Assembly (NCBI GenBank): GCA_040218415.1
Contig: JAVJRN010000059.1
Coordinates: 1 to 64,000, forward strand
Source of the DNA: JAVJRN01 sp040218415
GTDB taxonomy: Bacteria > Bacteroidota > Bacteroidia > Cytophagales > Cyclobacteriaceae
Reading direction: 5' to 3'
Length of the DNA: 64,000 nt
Made by a program: the position numbers and the translations under genes. Of the stretch, positions 11,201 through 18,453 are shown one piece after another (within the stretch, counting starts at the first letter, position 1; each line of letters begins with the position of its first letter). Below the pieces are notes generated by a model that worked only from the letters and a program-made list of their open reading frames with translations, ran no database searches and was not told where the DNA came from.

Positions 11201-11745
11201 ATAATCTACAGTTAGTCTCAAGCATCATTCACCTTGAGTCCAGAAAGTTGAATAACGATGTTATCAATAATTTTGTAAAAGAGACTAATTCAAGGCTCTT
11301 AAGCATGGCACAAATTCACGAGCAGTTGATAAAAATTGAAGAGGTAGATCAAATAAATATCTCGACTTATTTAGATGAATTGGTTAAGGACTTAGTGAAA
11401 AGTTATTCGGGTAAGTCTAAGAAATACAATCTTAATCTGTCGATACTATCCACCCAAATGCACATCGATAAAGTGTTGGCCATAGGTCTTATTGTAAATG
11501 AAACGCTCTCTAATGCCATCAAATATGCCTTCACTGATGAAGAAGAAGGAGAAATCACCATTAAATTGGAGCAAAAAGATAAAGGGTTTCATCTTTCAAT
11601 AGCTGATAATGGTAAAGGATTGCCTCCGGGTTATGAATCCAAACAATCCCTAGGAATAAAACTGATTTATGCCCTTGTAGAACAATTAGATGGTGTATGT
11701 AGCATAGAAAATAATAATGGTGTGACCTACCACATAATGTTTTGA
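5287..11745 (+). CDS. giant multi-PAS/GAF sensor histidine kinase (HisKA_2 class)
   Basis: This 2152-residue kinase has no membrane segment, so it is probably cytoplasmic. A string of about a dozen PAS domains, many of the PAS_3 type (repeated LHPDDR and DGHWVWVRSRG-like motifs followed by GTHLDIT), fills most of the chain. A GAF domain lies at about residues 382-545. The phosphoacceptor region KELHHRVKNNLQLVSSIIHL (about residue 1964) is the HisKA_2 signature. It is followed by an HATPase with an N box (NETLSNAIKYAF) and a G1 box (ADNGKGLPPG). Receiver and DNA-binding domains are absent, so output needs a separate protein; the single-domain receiver 340 bp downstream is the obvious candidate. 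The number of PAS domains suggests integration of many cues, but no ligand can be assigned from sequence. Confidence 0.92.
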   Translation: MFDQFEETEAAQFFQSVFNGADLVIFTLDKEYRYTFFNQKHAAVMKTIWNVEIDLGACMLDYIDSAEDKAKAKANFDKALEGEVFSCEEEYGDEKINRFYYEDKYSPIFDKNKTVIGLSVVVNDITFRRTAEVEKLKKEARFRQLFENSGDGVAMYNTDGNFLEVNTHFSELFGYSVDEFKTLNVANMRAKNPQSNQIGAYQLSQVLKNGRVVYENDLEKKDGTVFRAQIISSRLKIENETFVQCVIRDISSPYKQQQLLRKFENFFKFSSDLLTVASMEGYFVELNPKTTILLGYTLGELKSKPLIEFVHPDDREKTQNELNNYLQGHSETINFENRYKRRKGGFINLQWNATVDKDAGLIYAVARDVTQLRKQEKFAIDSNDLLLELSKKSNLVNIDFDDFIQLVVTKAARLFDVDFCSYWSYDQAQEGITCVYDNKNRHNDGIHFISKGSHPRYFNAINKEHIVSVSRVRDDSRTSEFNNDYFISFAVKSLIDVQILDDTNFKGIICFESLLFRSWTIEEQSVISSIANIVNQALANGKLKRTQQALLEEQEIFKKFANNLPARVSIKKPGDRHIFGNTRELASWGVTQEEYCASTAQKFVAPEQLEMINRNDLQVISEGETIFSQFVDTSLEKVFEEFKFKLSEDLVGSVIFDVTETFLKNQQLHQRENELKDAQKIAKLGHYVFDFEKGEWDSSEALNQIFGIEENFKRDRESWLSFIHEDFKNDIHDYFISGGVNKQKLFDEEYQIINQRTGEAVWVHGLGNLDEDGQGNVTRMIGTIQDITSRKKTEEEIYTLSLVASHTQHGVLIADSSGLIVWVNDAFTKMTGYSLPEVQGKKPAEFLFNSKSEKETIHKITQSLAEKRSVTVEVSSYRKDDSHYWNELKIDPIRGAKGEHQGFIFIQSDVTARYMAEQLLTASEEQLRRLVNSVPGAVMKYRQSSSGESEILYLSQGAEEIWEIPAYVLLNSIDNLWRMVVPDDIDAMVESIQYSAENLTLWDHTWRIKTKSGKLKWINARGKPYRDESGNTIWDTIHTDVTFINLAQNELSVSKQKYESLLNTIQGVVWEEDPETLGFNFVSEKAKEIFQFEVDEILKSNFWFSRLHPDDREASIAQYKLKIAQGLNHTYDYRFQRKDGKYIWIRDIVTLEKQGDKVVSIKGIMIDVTDQKQLELELAKSETLFKSFTDQLPALVYLKDEKKNYIFANSSKKALHNMLGESYLGLSAKDFLSEPKSSHLEQLDDWVLEQNRIAELSNWTYDDLDHRIFNEIKFPINLPDGTRLIGGIAMDVSESVALQEALLEEKTRAQNVIEATRIGTWIYDWSNDTLEINERWMEIIGYSKSDFELINLATWSDRLHPDDRAKVAEVFEAIEFEGNDTIDYDIRQKHKDGHWVWVRSRGSVLSRDIDGRRIKAAGTHLDITNEKLSTINLKKERAFARNVLASTEAGTWELDIASGITVINRRWAEIIGFSEEELFPISYDKFSALVHPDDLSSLERSYSTHLKGETLFHEVEFRQRHKKGHYVWVYTKGRVWERDEKGYPTKMGGTHLDIDKRKKAELEILRQQKNIENIIQSTRAGTWSINLSTKKMEINERFATMFGYTKADFGALNHGEDNNLSKLIHEDDLKLSRKLFKDHVEGKLSAYEAEFRVKHKAGHWVWILDRGRVIDRDEDGHPLNVYGIHLDITTRKNFQFELKKSEEKYKSLTENTSDIVALFDKEFNLEYISPSVKEVLGYDVDRYLEYNVLSRVFGEDRQVILDGFAEIESGSNEFTREYRMLKADEQLVWIQTRTKVIRDDHGQVLNILTSSNDISARKSAEHLLRETNDQLRSAVETASLGIWHANPFKKEYDWNHQVCEIFEISWDEFYINPDIWRDCLHEEDKLKTNAMLKKLWKGESVKEFRFRILTKSDTLKHILASGYPTVGDDGQLNSYIGVLIDVSSLVEQEEIAKQALADKNTLFKELHHRVKNNLQLVSSIIHLESRKLNNDVINNFVKETNSRLLSMAQIHEQLIKIEEVDQINISTYLDELVKDLVKSYSGKSKKYNLNLSILSTQMHIDKVLAIGLIVNETLSNAIKYAFTDEEEGEITIKLEQKDKGFHLSIADNGKGLPPGYESKQSLGIKLIYALVEQLDGVCSIENNNGVTYHIMF

Positions 11746-12087
11746 TAACGATCATTACCTCAATTAGATCACAATATATCAGAAGAATATTGCAGAGACT
11801 GTTTGCAAACTCAATAAAACATGTGGACTTTTATTCAAATGAGATTTCAAGTATTAAAGTTATGTTAGTAAATAAAATCATCTATTTGCGGTATAATCAA
11901 GGTGCTATAGCTAGTTTAGCTGAGAGATGTATAAGACTAAGATTTGACGTTTTTAATAGCCTAAATGAATAGCAAAATTAAAATCGTCAATAATCAGGGA
12001 TTTGCCTATAGGTTTAGCTTGCTTAGATTTGCTTCTTTGTAACTGTAAAACATCCAGACATCCAAAAAATTCTAAAATTTAATCATT
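11746..12087. other. 342-bp intergenic region, no convincing gene
   Basis: The gap between the giant kinase and the receiver gene holds a 76-codon open frame (11742-11972) whose translation has no domain character, overlaps the kinase stop and lacks a plausible leader. It is treated as non-coding. No clear terminator hairpin with a T-run was seen, so transcription from the kinase into the receiver gene remains possible. Confidence 0.5.
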
Positions 12088-12468
12088 ATGATATCATTAA
12101 TATTAGTTGAGGACAATCCGATTACGGCCATGAGCCTATCGTTATTTCTGAAAGATTCATCTTTTGATGTGCTGGCAGAGTTAAATAAAGGTGAAGAAGT
12201 TGCCGCCAAAGTAAGCCAATTGAATCCTGACATAGTGATCATGGATATCATGCTCAAAGGAGAGGTAAATGGATTACAAGCCGCTGAAGAGGTTCGGAAG
12301 AATAGTGAGATTCCAATTCTTTTTGTATCTGCCTTATCTGATATTGAAACTACCAAACAAATAAATGCAATCCCTAATTGTGCGGCCATTGTAAAGCCAT
12401 TTGATTACGAACATTTGGAGCTAAAAATCCGCGAATTAGTAAAAGAAGAAACTAAAGGGATTGATTAA
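12088..12468 (+). CDS. single-domain response regulator (CheY-like)
   Basis: At 126 residues this is a receiver domain and nothing else. The acidic pocket is VEDN near residue 8, the phosphoacceptor aspartate lies in DIVIMDIMLKG (about residue 53), the switch Ser in FVSALS and the conserved lysine in AIVKPFDY. The MDIMLKGEVNGLQAA pattern is common in receivers that partner HisKA_2/HWE-class kinases. It follows the giant HisKA_2 kinase on the same strand and is the most likely phosphoacceptor for it. Its output must pass through another protein, since there is no effector domain. Confidence 0.9.
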   Translation: MISLILVEDNPITAMSLSLFLKDSSFDVLAELNKGEEVAAKVSQLNPDIVIMDIMLKGEVNGLQAAEEVRKNSEIPILFVSALSDIETTKQINAIPNCAAIVKPFDYEHLELKIRELVKEETKGID

Positions 12469-12469
12469 G

Positions 12470-12490
12470 CTATCATTTTGATAGTTTTTT
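12470..12490. terminator. small hairpin terminator between convergent receiver genes
   Basis: A six-base stem (CTATCA pairing with TGATAG, 12470-12475 and 12479-12484) is followed by six Ts. It sits directly after the plus-strand receiver gene and just beyond the stop of the convergent minus-strand receiver gene, so it mainly serves the former. Confidence 0.6.
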
Positions 12491-12495
12491 CTCCC

Positions 12496-12906
12496 TTAGC
12501 TATTGATTGAAATGAAATTGGAGAAAGACTTATTTCCCTGAAATACACTTTTGATTGCGGATAGCAACTCGAAGATGTCTGCGCTTTTTGAAACATAGCC
12601 TTTTATTCCTTCCTCCAAAGCTTTTTTCATATATGCCCGCGTTACTTCCATACTAAGCATGATTATTTTTTCATCCTTGTTTTTGCTGAGAATTTCTGCT
12701 GAAGTCTCAAAACCATTGATGATTGGCATGTTGATATCCATGAGCACGATATCCTGCTTGTCAGTTTCGTATGCCTTTATAGCTTCTAATCCTGAATTGT
12801 AAGTACTTGTAACTCTAAAACCTGGTTGATTTTCAATGAGTGCCTTTAGTCCTTGTATGACCATTTCATGGTCGTCGACTATCATTATTCTAATTTGATC
12901 TTTCAT
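12496..12906 (-). CDS. NarL-type receiver protein lacking a DNA-binding domain
   Basis: This 136-residue protein starts MKDQIRIMIVDDHEMVIQGL at the ATG at 12906; the frame is open from a TTG nine bases earlier. The receiver is complete, with the phosphoacceptor in DIVLMDINMP, the switch in IIMLSM and the lysine in GYVSKSAD. It closely resembles the receiver of the NarL regulator at 14464-15144 (IVDDHDMVRQGL, ILMLSMEIS, GYIPKNAD). It ends where that protein continues into its LuxR helix-turn-helix. It may be a truncated paralogue acting as a phosphate sink or competitor for the neighbouring kinase. That role is an inference. Confidence 0.88.
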   Translation of the reverse strand: MKDQIRIMIVDDHEMVIQGLKALIENQPGFRVTSTYNSGLEAIKAYETDKQDIVLMDINMPIINGFETSAEILSKNKDEKIIMLSMEVTRAYMKKALEEGIKGYVSKSADIFELLSAIKSVFQGNKSFSNFISINS

Positions 12907-13130
12907 TGCTTTCAATGTTTAAAGAAAATAAAATAAACGGTATTTTTATTTTAGAATCAAAGATCATGTCAAAAGATGAATAATAGTATGTTATGATAGG
13001 CTTAACTTCAATAAGTAATCCCCTTAAATCGTAGAAGTTCCGGTAGTGATAAGGGAAACCCTTACTTTAAAATATTCATAAGCCTATAGGCCTACTCATT
13101 GGATAGAATTTACTTTAACTAAAAAAAGAC

Positions 13131-14480
13131 TTGGATTTTATAGAAGACCATCATTCGCGCATATTTCAACCACGTTTTTTGTTTTGGAGATACTCCGTCA
13201 TTGATCAGAATTTCCATTTCAATACCCAAGGGGGACTTGATTTCATTGGTTTGGATGCCCCGTTTTATAAAAAAGAAGATATTCTCTCCATTATTCATCC
13301 GAAGGATATTCCTTTATTCAAGCATTTTTTCCATAATTTAAGAAACAAGAGGTCTTTAGGCATCCAACTGCGAGTGCATGATAAGCAAGGAATTATCAAA
13401 TGGGTCAATTGTTTTGCCAGTTACAATCGTAGCAACGATCAATATGAAGGCTGGCTCGACGAAATCACGGATTTTAAGCGACGAGAAATCGACCTGATCA
13501 TTTCAAAAAATCACTTTGATAAAATTGAACAAATCTCAAAGACTGGTTCGTTTAGTTGGACTTTGAGTGATGAAGAGCTGACCTGTTCGGGAAATTTTTT
13601 CGAAATAGCTCGATTAAAAGACAATAAAAAGGGGTTTTTAGATAAAGCACAATTTTTCAGTCTAATAGATGTGGAATCTAAAAACTTTGTGCTTGATGTC
13701 ATGCATGATTGTATTACTAATCAAGAAGATTTTGATGTTTCTTTTCAGCTAGCTCATGTGGATGGTAAGCGCATTCGAATATATGGTTACCCTATCGGCA
13801 GTGTGAGTAACCCAAAAATTGTTGGCATCATACAGGAAATTTCCGAACAGTTAGAAAAAGGCCATGCAGTCATCAAGGGGCAGGATATTGAAAGAAAACG
13901 TATCTCACTAGAAATTCATGATAGCGTTGGTCAAAAACTCATTGCAGTAAAATATAAATTGGCATTATTTAAAATGTTGAAGAACTTAGATGGAATTGAC
14001 GACCTTAATGCAGCAATGAATGAAATAATCGACGAAATTCGGGCTATTACACATAATTTATCTTCTCAAATTGTATCGGAGATCGGCCTGAAGAATGCCT
14101 TAGGTCAGCTATTGAGCGAAACGGCTAAAAACTTGGCCGCCAAGAAGAATTATATTTTTGAATTAAAAAACATCAATATTCCTGACGAAGATTCAAAAAT
14201 GATCTATCGCATTGTTCAGGAATGTCTGTCAAATGCGCTAAAACATTCTCAAGCAAAAACGCTTAGTGTATCTGTAAAGATACTTAATCAACAAATAGTA
14301 TTGAGAATAGAAGATGATGGCAAAGGATTCGAAACGGGTATATACAACAAAGGCATTGGTCTTCAAAACATTAAGGAGCGTGTCACAACACTCAATGGTT
14401 TCTTGAAAATAGAATCTTCACCAGGAAATGGTTCATTAATAATTATTAAAATACCTTTAGCAAATGGATATAAGTTATAA
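13131..14480 (+). CDS. PAS sensor histidine kinase (HisKA_3/NarX-like)
   Basis: A 449-residue cytoplasmic kinase with two PAS-like regions: residues about 15-115 (IIHPKDIPLFKHFF, then GIIKWVNCFAS) and about 125-245. A HisKA_3 dimerisation domain follows, with the phosphoacceptor in ERKRISLEIHDSVGQKL. The HATPase has the N box VQECLSNALKHSQ and the G box EDDGKGFETG. It starts with TTG at 13131; no in-frame ATG lies close upstream. The response regulator gene overlaps its 3' end by 17 bp, which strongly supports a cognate pair. HisKA_3 kinases normally signal to NarL-type regulators, as here. Confidence 0.92.
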   Translation: MDFIEDHHSRIFQPRFLFWRYSVIDQNFHFNTQGGLDFIGLDAPFYKKEDILSIIHPKDIPLFKHFFHNLRNKRSLGIQLRVHDKQGIIKWVNCFASYNRSNDQYEGWLDEITDFKRREIDLIISKNHFDKIEQISKTGSFSWTLSDEELTCSGNFFEIARLKDNKKGFLDKAQFFSLIDVESKNFVLDVMHDCITNQEDFDVSFQLAHVDGKRIRIYGYPIGSVSNPKIVGIIQEISEQLEKGHAVIKGQDIERKRISLEIHDSVGQKLIAVKYKLALFKMLKNLDGIDDLNAAMNEIIDEIRAITHNLSSQIVSEIGLKNALGQLLSETAKNLAAKKNYIFELKNINIPDEDSKMIYRIVQECLSNALKHSQAKTLSVSVKILNQQIVLRIEDDGKGFETGIYNKGIGLQNIKERVTTLNGFLKIESSPGNGSLIIIKIPLANGYKL

Positions 14481-15144
14481 ACTCATGATAGTTGACGATC
14501 ATGACATGGTACGTCAAGGTCTGGAGTCAATAATAAATACTAGGGATGATCTGGAGATACTCGTCACCACTGATAGAGGAGCAAAAGCATTAAAAATTCT
14601 CGGAGAACTGGAAATCAAGCCTGACTTAATCTTACTTGATATTTTTATGCCGGAAATGAACGGGATGGTTACAGCCGTGAAAATAAAGGAGCTATACCCG
14701 GAGGTAAAGATTTTAATGTTGTCAATGGAGATATCGAGTGAATATATCAAAACGGCTTTTCAGAACAACATTGAAGGTTATATTCCCAAAAACGCGGACA
14801 TTGAAGTGCTACTCGCTGCAATAACCAAAGTATGTCAGGGAGAAACCTACTATGATGAAAAGGTTAAAGATTACATTTTTAAATATTACGTTGGCGATGA
14901 AGAAACGTCAGTACCTAAAATACAAAATCTCTCAGAGAGGGAAGTACAAGTACTGAAACTAATAGCGAACGGGATAACTAATAAAGAAATAGGAGAAAAG
15001 TTATTTATTAGCCCGAAAACGGCTGAAGCGCATAGAAACAATATTTTGAAAAAATTGAATCTAAAATCTACGGCCGATTTAGTCAAATTTTCTATTGCAA
15101 AAAACATTACTGAGATTCCCCGAGACATGTTTGGCGAAGATTAG
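14464..15144 (+). CDS. NarL/FixJ-family response regulator with LuxR helix-turn-helix
   Basis: At 226 residues it has an N-terminal receiver (MIVDDHDMVRQGL, phosphoacceptor in LILLDIFMPEMNG, lysine in GYIPKNAD) and a C-terminal LuxR-type DNA-binding domain (LSEREVQVLKLIANGITNKE, then LFISPKTAEAHRNNILKKL). It overlaps the upstream kinase gene by 17 bp and is its cognate regulator. It is the last transcription factor before the gas vesicle cluster on the same strand, making it the best local candidate for a gvp activator, although a terminator and about 780 bp separate them. Confidence 0.93.
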   Translation: MDISYKLMIVDDHDMVRQGLESIINTRDDLEILVTTDRGAKALKILGELEIKPDLILLDIFMPEMNGMVTAVKIKELYPEVKILMLSMEISSEYIKTAFQNNIEGYIPKNADIEVLLAAITKVCQGETYYDEKVKDYIFKYYVGDEETSVPKIQNLSEREVQVLKLIANGITNKEIGEKLFISPKTAEAHRNNILKKLNLKSTADLVKFSIAKNITEIPRDMFGED

Positions 15145-15234
15145 TTTGAAAATACAGGTTTCCCTTAAAAGCTTACTGAAACTTAACCGGCAACTTGCAT
15201 TATGTTCGTTCAGCGAATATTAGGCGATTAGGTT

Positions 15235-15262
15235 AAAAAAGGGTCATTTATGATCCTTTTTT
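15235..15262 (+). terminator. rho-independent terminator after the kinase/regulator pair
   Basis: AAAAAAGGGTCA (15235-15246) pairs with TGATCCTTTTTT (15251-15262) over 12 bases with one G-T wobble and a four-base loop, ending in a T-run. It separates the two-component pair from the gas vesicle cluster. Confidence 0.85.
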
Positions 15263-15921
15263 ATTTTAGTGCCTAGCAAAAAGGATTTGCTGTCTCTCCT
15301 CAACACGCATGGTACTAATAACAAAGAAGAAGTGGTCCAATTTTGATAAGGTTAAGTAAATAATATCTTAATTGAGATGTGCGTCCGAGTTATATAAAAC
15401 TGGAAGCATACGAAATTTCCCAGCGATACCGAGTTACATTCATAAATACGTTAAAGATCAGCAACCCTCTTTATTTTCTGAAACTTCTCGTGATTATCCT
15501 TAGAACAAAGCTTTTACAATGGCGCGGCTGAAATTGTTATTAATCGAAATCAACAATCTTTTTTCAGTATTAAATAACGTGACAATTTCGTAAATAATTT
15601 ATTTCCAAGGCTTTACAAACCGTTTGTGAATCCGTTGCTGCTATCGTTTATAAAAACCTTTTTCGATTTACTGGTAAGCGTTAATTTCAATAGGTTTGGT
15701 CGATACTGGCTTTGCTATCTTGTAGGTAGGTTTCAAGTATGAATATAGTAGCCTTTAGTTATGAATCGGAGATACGAAAAAGTTGTTGGCTTTGAAAACA
15801 TGTCTTATTTTCCGATTTGAACATTGGCTATCACCACACGACCAATATTATTTTTTTCGCTAATTGATGCTAAGATTATTTAGTCATCTAATTACATTCT
15901 CTAATTAAAATTAATAGCCTA
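15263..15921. promoter_or_regulatory. 660-bp gene-free region upstream of the gas vesicle cluster
   Basis: No coding frame is supported. The region is AT-rich and sits between a terminator and gvpK, so it should carry the main promoter and any regulator sites of the gas vesicle operon. I could not identify a convincing -33 TTTG / -7 TAnnTTTG pair at a sensible distance, nor a clear operator repeat. The assignment therefore rests on position. Confidence 0.4.
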
Positions 15922-16230
15922 ATGACCATTGACGAACAGAAAATAGAGTCCAAAATTAATGACCTAACGGAGCGACTTCAATTGAACCCAGAAGATTCCG
16001 CTAATGGTCTTGTTAAGCTTGTACTCTCGCTTGTAAACACAATAAAGGAGGTGATGGAATTACAATCACTTCGAAAAATAGAGAATAATGAGCTAAGTGA
16101 AGATCAAATAGAAAGGGTAGGAGCTACATTTCTAGCATTAGATGAGAAAATGAAGGAATTGCGTGAGCACTTCGGGTTATCCGCTGAAGACCTAGATATC
16201 GACTTGAATAAATACATTAAAGTAGAATAG
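15922..16230 (+). CDS. gvpK: gas vesicle protein GvpK
   Basis: A 102-residue protein with the GvpK signature: LNPEDSANGLVKLVLSLVNT near residue 20, then MELQSLRKIENNELSEDQIE and a C-terminal DEKMKELREHFGLSAEDL. GvpK is an essential minor gas vesicle protein thought to help nucleation and assembly. It is the first gene of the cluster, 139 bp ahead of gvpA. That gap shows no clear terminator, so gvpK and gvpA may be co-transcribed or gvpA may have its own promoter there. Confidence 0.93.
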   Translation: MTIDEQKIESKINDLTERLQLNPEDSANGLVKLVLSLVNTIKEVMELQSLRKIENNELSEDQIERVGATFLALDEKMKELREHFGLSAEDLDIDLNKYIKVE

Positions 16231-16369
16231 ATCAACAGTATCTTCTTTAAGTTCAATTTGAGGTATTTTTTTGGGGATTCCCTTAAAGACTTTTAGTAAT
16301 CTGGCTAGTCTTATTAACCCGATTCTACAGATAAGTTTGTTACATTAATTAACATAAACTAATTTAAAC

Positions 16370-16576
16370 ATGGCAGTAGAAAAAGCAGTAGCATCAGGTA
16401 GCTTAGTAGAAGTTGTAGACAGAATCTTGGACAAAGGTGTTGTTATCGACGTATTCGCTAGAGTATCATTGGTTGGTATCGAGCTAGTAGCAATCGAAGC
16501 AAGAATCGTAATAGCATCTGTTGAAACATATTTGAAATATGCTGAAGCAGTAGGTCTTACTTCTCGTGCGGCCTAG
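16370..16576 (+). CDS. gvpA: major gas vesicle structural protein GvpA
   Basis: This 68-residue protein builds the ribs of the gas vesicle wall. The sequence has the canonical helix-strand-strand-helix order: LVEVVDRILDKGVVIDVFAR, then SLVGIELVAIEARIVIASVE, then a short terminal helix (TYLKYAEAVGL). It is small, hydrophobic and nearly Cys-free, as expected of the shell protein. Only one gvpA copy is present. A strong hairpin terminator eight bases after the stop codon should make the gvpA message far more abundant than that of the downstream accessory genes, matching the high copy number of GvpA. Confidence 0.97.
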   Translation: MAVEKAVASGSLVEVVDRILDKGVVIDVFARVSLVGIELVAIEARIVIASVETYLKYAEAVGLTSRAA

Positions 16577-16584
16577 TAAAACCT

Positions 16585-16624
16585 AACTGGTCATTCAACA
16601 TCGTTTGAGTGACCAGTTCTTTTT
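16585..16624 (+). terminator. strong internal terminator directly after gvpA
   Basis: AACTGGTCATTCAA (16585-16598) pairs with TTGAGTGACCAGTT (16605-16618) over 14 bases with one wobble, followed by CTTTTT. It lies inside the gas vesicle cluster, between gvpA and the next gene at 16645. Read-through would be needed to express the downstream genes unless a promoter lies in the 20 bases that follow, which is unlikely. Confidence 0.9.
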
Positions 16625-16644
16625 AACATCTAATTTCTTAAGAA

Positions 16645-17487
16645 ATGTTAGGCGATATTCCACCTCATATTGGTTCAAAACTTGGTAAAAAATCACCTGA
16701 AGTTCCCGAAACTTTGGAGCAAAATGATTCGGAGCAAAATCAAGAAAGTTCCCATTTAGATGCTAAAAAGCCTATCATTGAAAAAAGTGAAAGCGTGTCG
16801 CCAGAAAATGAGGATCAGGATGAAGAAAAGGCAATAAGCAAACGAATAAAAAAGAGATCAGCGAAAAGAATAAGGAAGGTAGATACTCAGGAAAGTACGG
16901 CAAATGTGCCAGAGATGGTTATTACGCCTCATCCTAAGACTTCCAGTATGAAGGAGGAGGAAAAGGTTTCCCCAACCCAAGCACAATCTTCTCACGAATC
17001 TGAAATTGAAAACTCACCGAGAAGTTCACAAATCGCTACAGAAACGGATCTTAACAATCCTTCTTCTGAGCCTCAAGAAGTGGACAAGTTTGAGGTAAAC
17101 CTTGAAATACCAAAATCTAAACTTCATAATATTATCGATCAAAGAGATATGACCGTAAATAAATCGAATTCAGACAAAGAAGAGAAGGATATCCCAAAAG
17201 CATCTACGCCTAAAAAAGCTAAACCAGCAACAAAAAGGGTGAAGAAGAAGCCTTTACCAGAAAGTACCTCAAGCAGCGTAGTAGATAGTTCAACAAAAGA
17301 AAGACGTGATTTTCTAGACAACCTAAGAAAAGACACTTCAAACTACCTAGATAAGCTGAAAAGGGAAAGAGAGGCTAGAAGCGAAGAAATGAAGCGTTTT
17401 CGAGAGAATTTGCGCGAGGAACTAGCCTCACAAAGAGCGTCTATTAGAAATAATGAGGCGGAAAGACAAAAGAGAACAAATAAGTAA
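16645..17487 (+). CDS. disordered charged protein, candidate GvpC-like stabiliser
   Basis: The product is 280 residues, very rich in Glu, Lys and Ser, and predicted disordered over residues 1-215 by composition, with basic patches (RIKKRSAKRIRK; KKAKPATKRVKKKPLPE). Residues about 216-280 form an amphipathic helical tail (ERRDFLDNLRKDTSNYLDKL, then REARSEEMKRFRENLREE). The spacing TS-x-(Y/F)L, AR, E-rich, F-x-x-x-L recalls the 33-residue repeats of cyanobacterial GvpC, which clamps the GvpA ribs from outside. Position directly after gvpA, where gvpC sits in cyanobacteria, supports the idea. The resemblance is weak and may reflect helix composition, so function is inferred. It lies 9 bp before gvpN. 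Confidence 0.8.
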   Translation: MLGDIPPHIGSKLGKKSPEVPETLEQNDSEQNQESSHLDAKKPIIEKSESVSPENEDQDEEKAISKRIKKRSAKRIRKVDTQESTANVPEMVITPHPKTSSMKEEEKVSPTQAQSSHESEIENSPRSSQIATETDLNNPSSEPQEVDKFEVNLEIPKSKLHNIIDQRDMTVNKSNSDKEEKDIPKASTPKKAKPATKRVKKKPLPESTSSSVVDSSTKERRDFLDNLRKDTSNYLDKLKREREARSEEMKRFRENLREELASQRASIRNNEAERQKRTNK

Positions 17488-17496
17488 GTAAAGGTT

Positions 17497-18441
17497 ATGG
17501 CAGGTAGTAAAAGGCAAATTACTCTTTTAGCAGAAGCAAATCCCGAATTTGTATCAACCGATTATGTAAACGAGCTCACTGATAGGTCGCTTATATATTT
17601 GAAAGCTGGTTTTCCTGTACATTTTAGAGGACCAGCAGGAACAGGAAAGAGTACACTTGCCAAGCACCTTGCGTCAAAACTTGCCCGACCAATATGTCTA
17701 ATTCATGGTGATGAGCAAATGACCACTGCCAACCTTGTAGGTGGTGAAAGTGGTTATAGTATGCGCAAAGTAAGAGACAATTTTATTTCTTCGGTGCTCA
17801 AGGAAGAGGAGAGCATGACCAAAAAGTGGGTCGACAATCGATTAACTCAAGCTTGTAGAAATGGATATACGCTCGTTTATGATGAATTTACTAGATCCAG
17901 ACCAGAGGCAAATAATGTTTTGCTTTCTGTATTACAAGACAGAATGCTTACCATTGGTAATGATATGTCAGGAGATTCACCCTACTTAGAGGTAAGTCCA
18001 GAATTTAGAGCGATTTTCACCAGTAACCCTGAAGAATACGCGGGAACACATAAAAGCCAAGACGCACTTCGCGATAGAATGGTAACTATAGATATTGATT
18101 ACCCTGATTATATCACAGAGGTTCAAATATTAAGATCAAAATCTGAACTGCCTTTAGACTCTTGCGAGCTTATTTCTAAGATAGTAAGAACGCTCAGAGA
18201 GAGCGGAGAGTGTGAGTTTTCTCCCACCATACGAGGCGGTATAATGATTGCCAAAACACTGGCTCAAATAAATATTTTACCAGAGGATAACGTACCTTTA
18301 TTTACCCAATTTTGCCAAGATATTTTGGCGTCAGAAACTAGTAGATTAGGAAAAAAGAGCAATCAGAATAGAGTAAAAGATCTTGTAAGGAGTATCGTTA
18401 GAGAAAATGTGTCAAGATTTACTACCTCTGTTGCATCATAA
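17497..18441 (+). CDS. gvpN: gas vesicle ATPase GvpN (MoxR-type AAA+)
   Basis: At 314 residues it is a MoxR-family AAA+ ATPase of the GvpN group. Walker A is GPAGTGKS (residues 45-52) and Walker B is TLVYDEFTRSRPEANN. Sensor I is the Asn in FTSNPEEYAGTH, followed by the arginine-finger region ALRDRMVTIDIDYPDY. GvpN is needed for gas vesicles to grow to full width in other organisms and probably remodels assembly intermediates. It is in the tight gene series downstream of gvpA, with 12 bp to the next gene. Confidence 0.95.
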   Translation: MAGSKRQITLLAEANPEFVSTDYVNELTDRSLIYLKAGFPVHFRGPAGTGKSTLAKHLASKLARPICLIHGDEQMTTANLVGGESGYSMRKVRDNFISSVLKEEESMTKKWVDNRLTQACRNGYTLVYDEFTRSRPEANNVLLSVLQDRMLTIGNDMSGDSPYLEVSPEFRAIFTSNPEEYAGTHKSQDALRDRMVTIDIDYPDYITEVQILRSKSELPLDSCELISKIVRTLRESGECEFSPTIRGGIMIAKTLAQINILPEDNVPLFTQFCQDILASETSRLGKKSNQNRVKDLVRSIVRENVSRFTTSVAS

Positions 18442-18453
18442 CAAAACAATTAT

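Noticed and set aside
11742..11972. 76-codon open frame after the giant kinase
   Set aside because: It overlaps the kinase stop, has no leader, and its translation shows no domain-like pattern.
16330..16369. Bacteroidota-type -33 TTTG / -7 TAATTT promoter directly before gvpA
   Set aside because: The spacing fits, but the predicted transcription start would fall on the start codon, leaving no leader.
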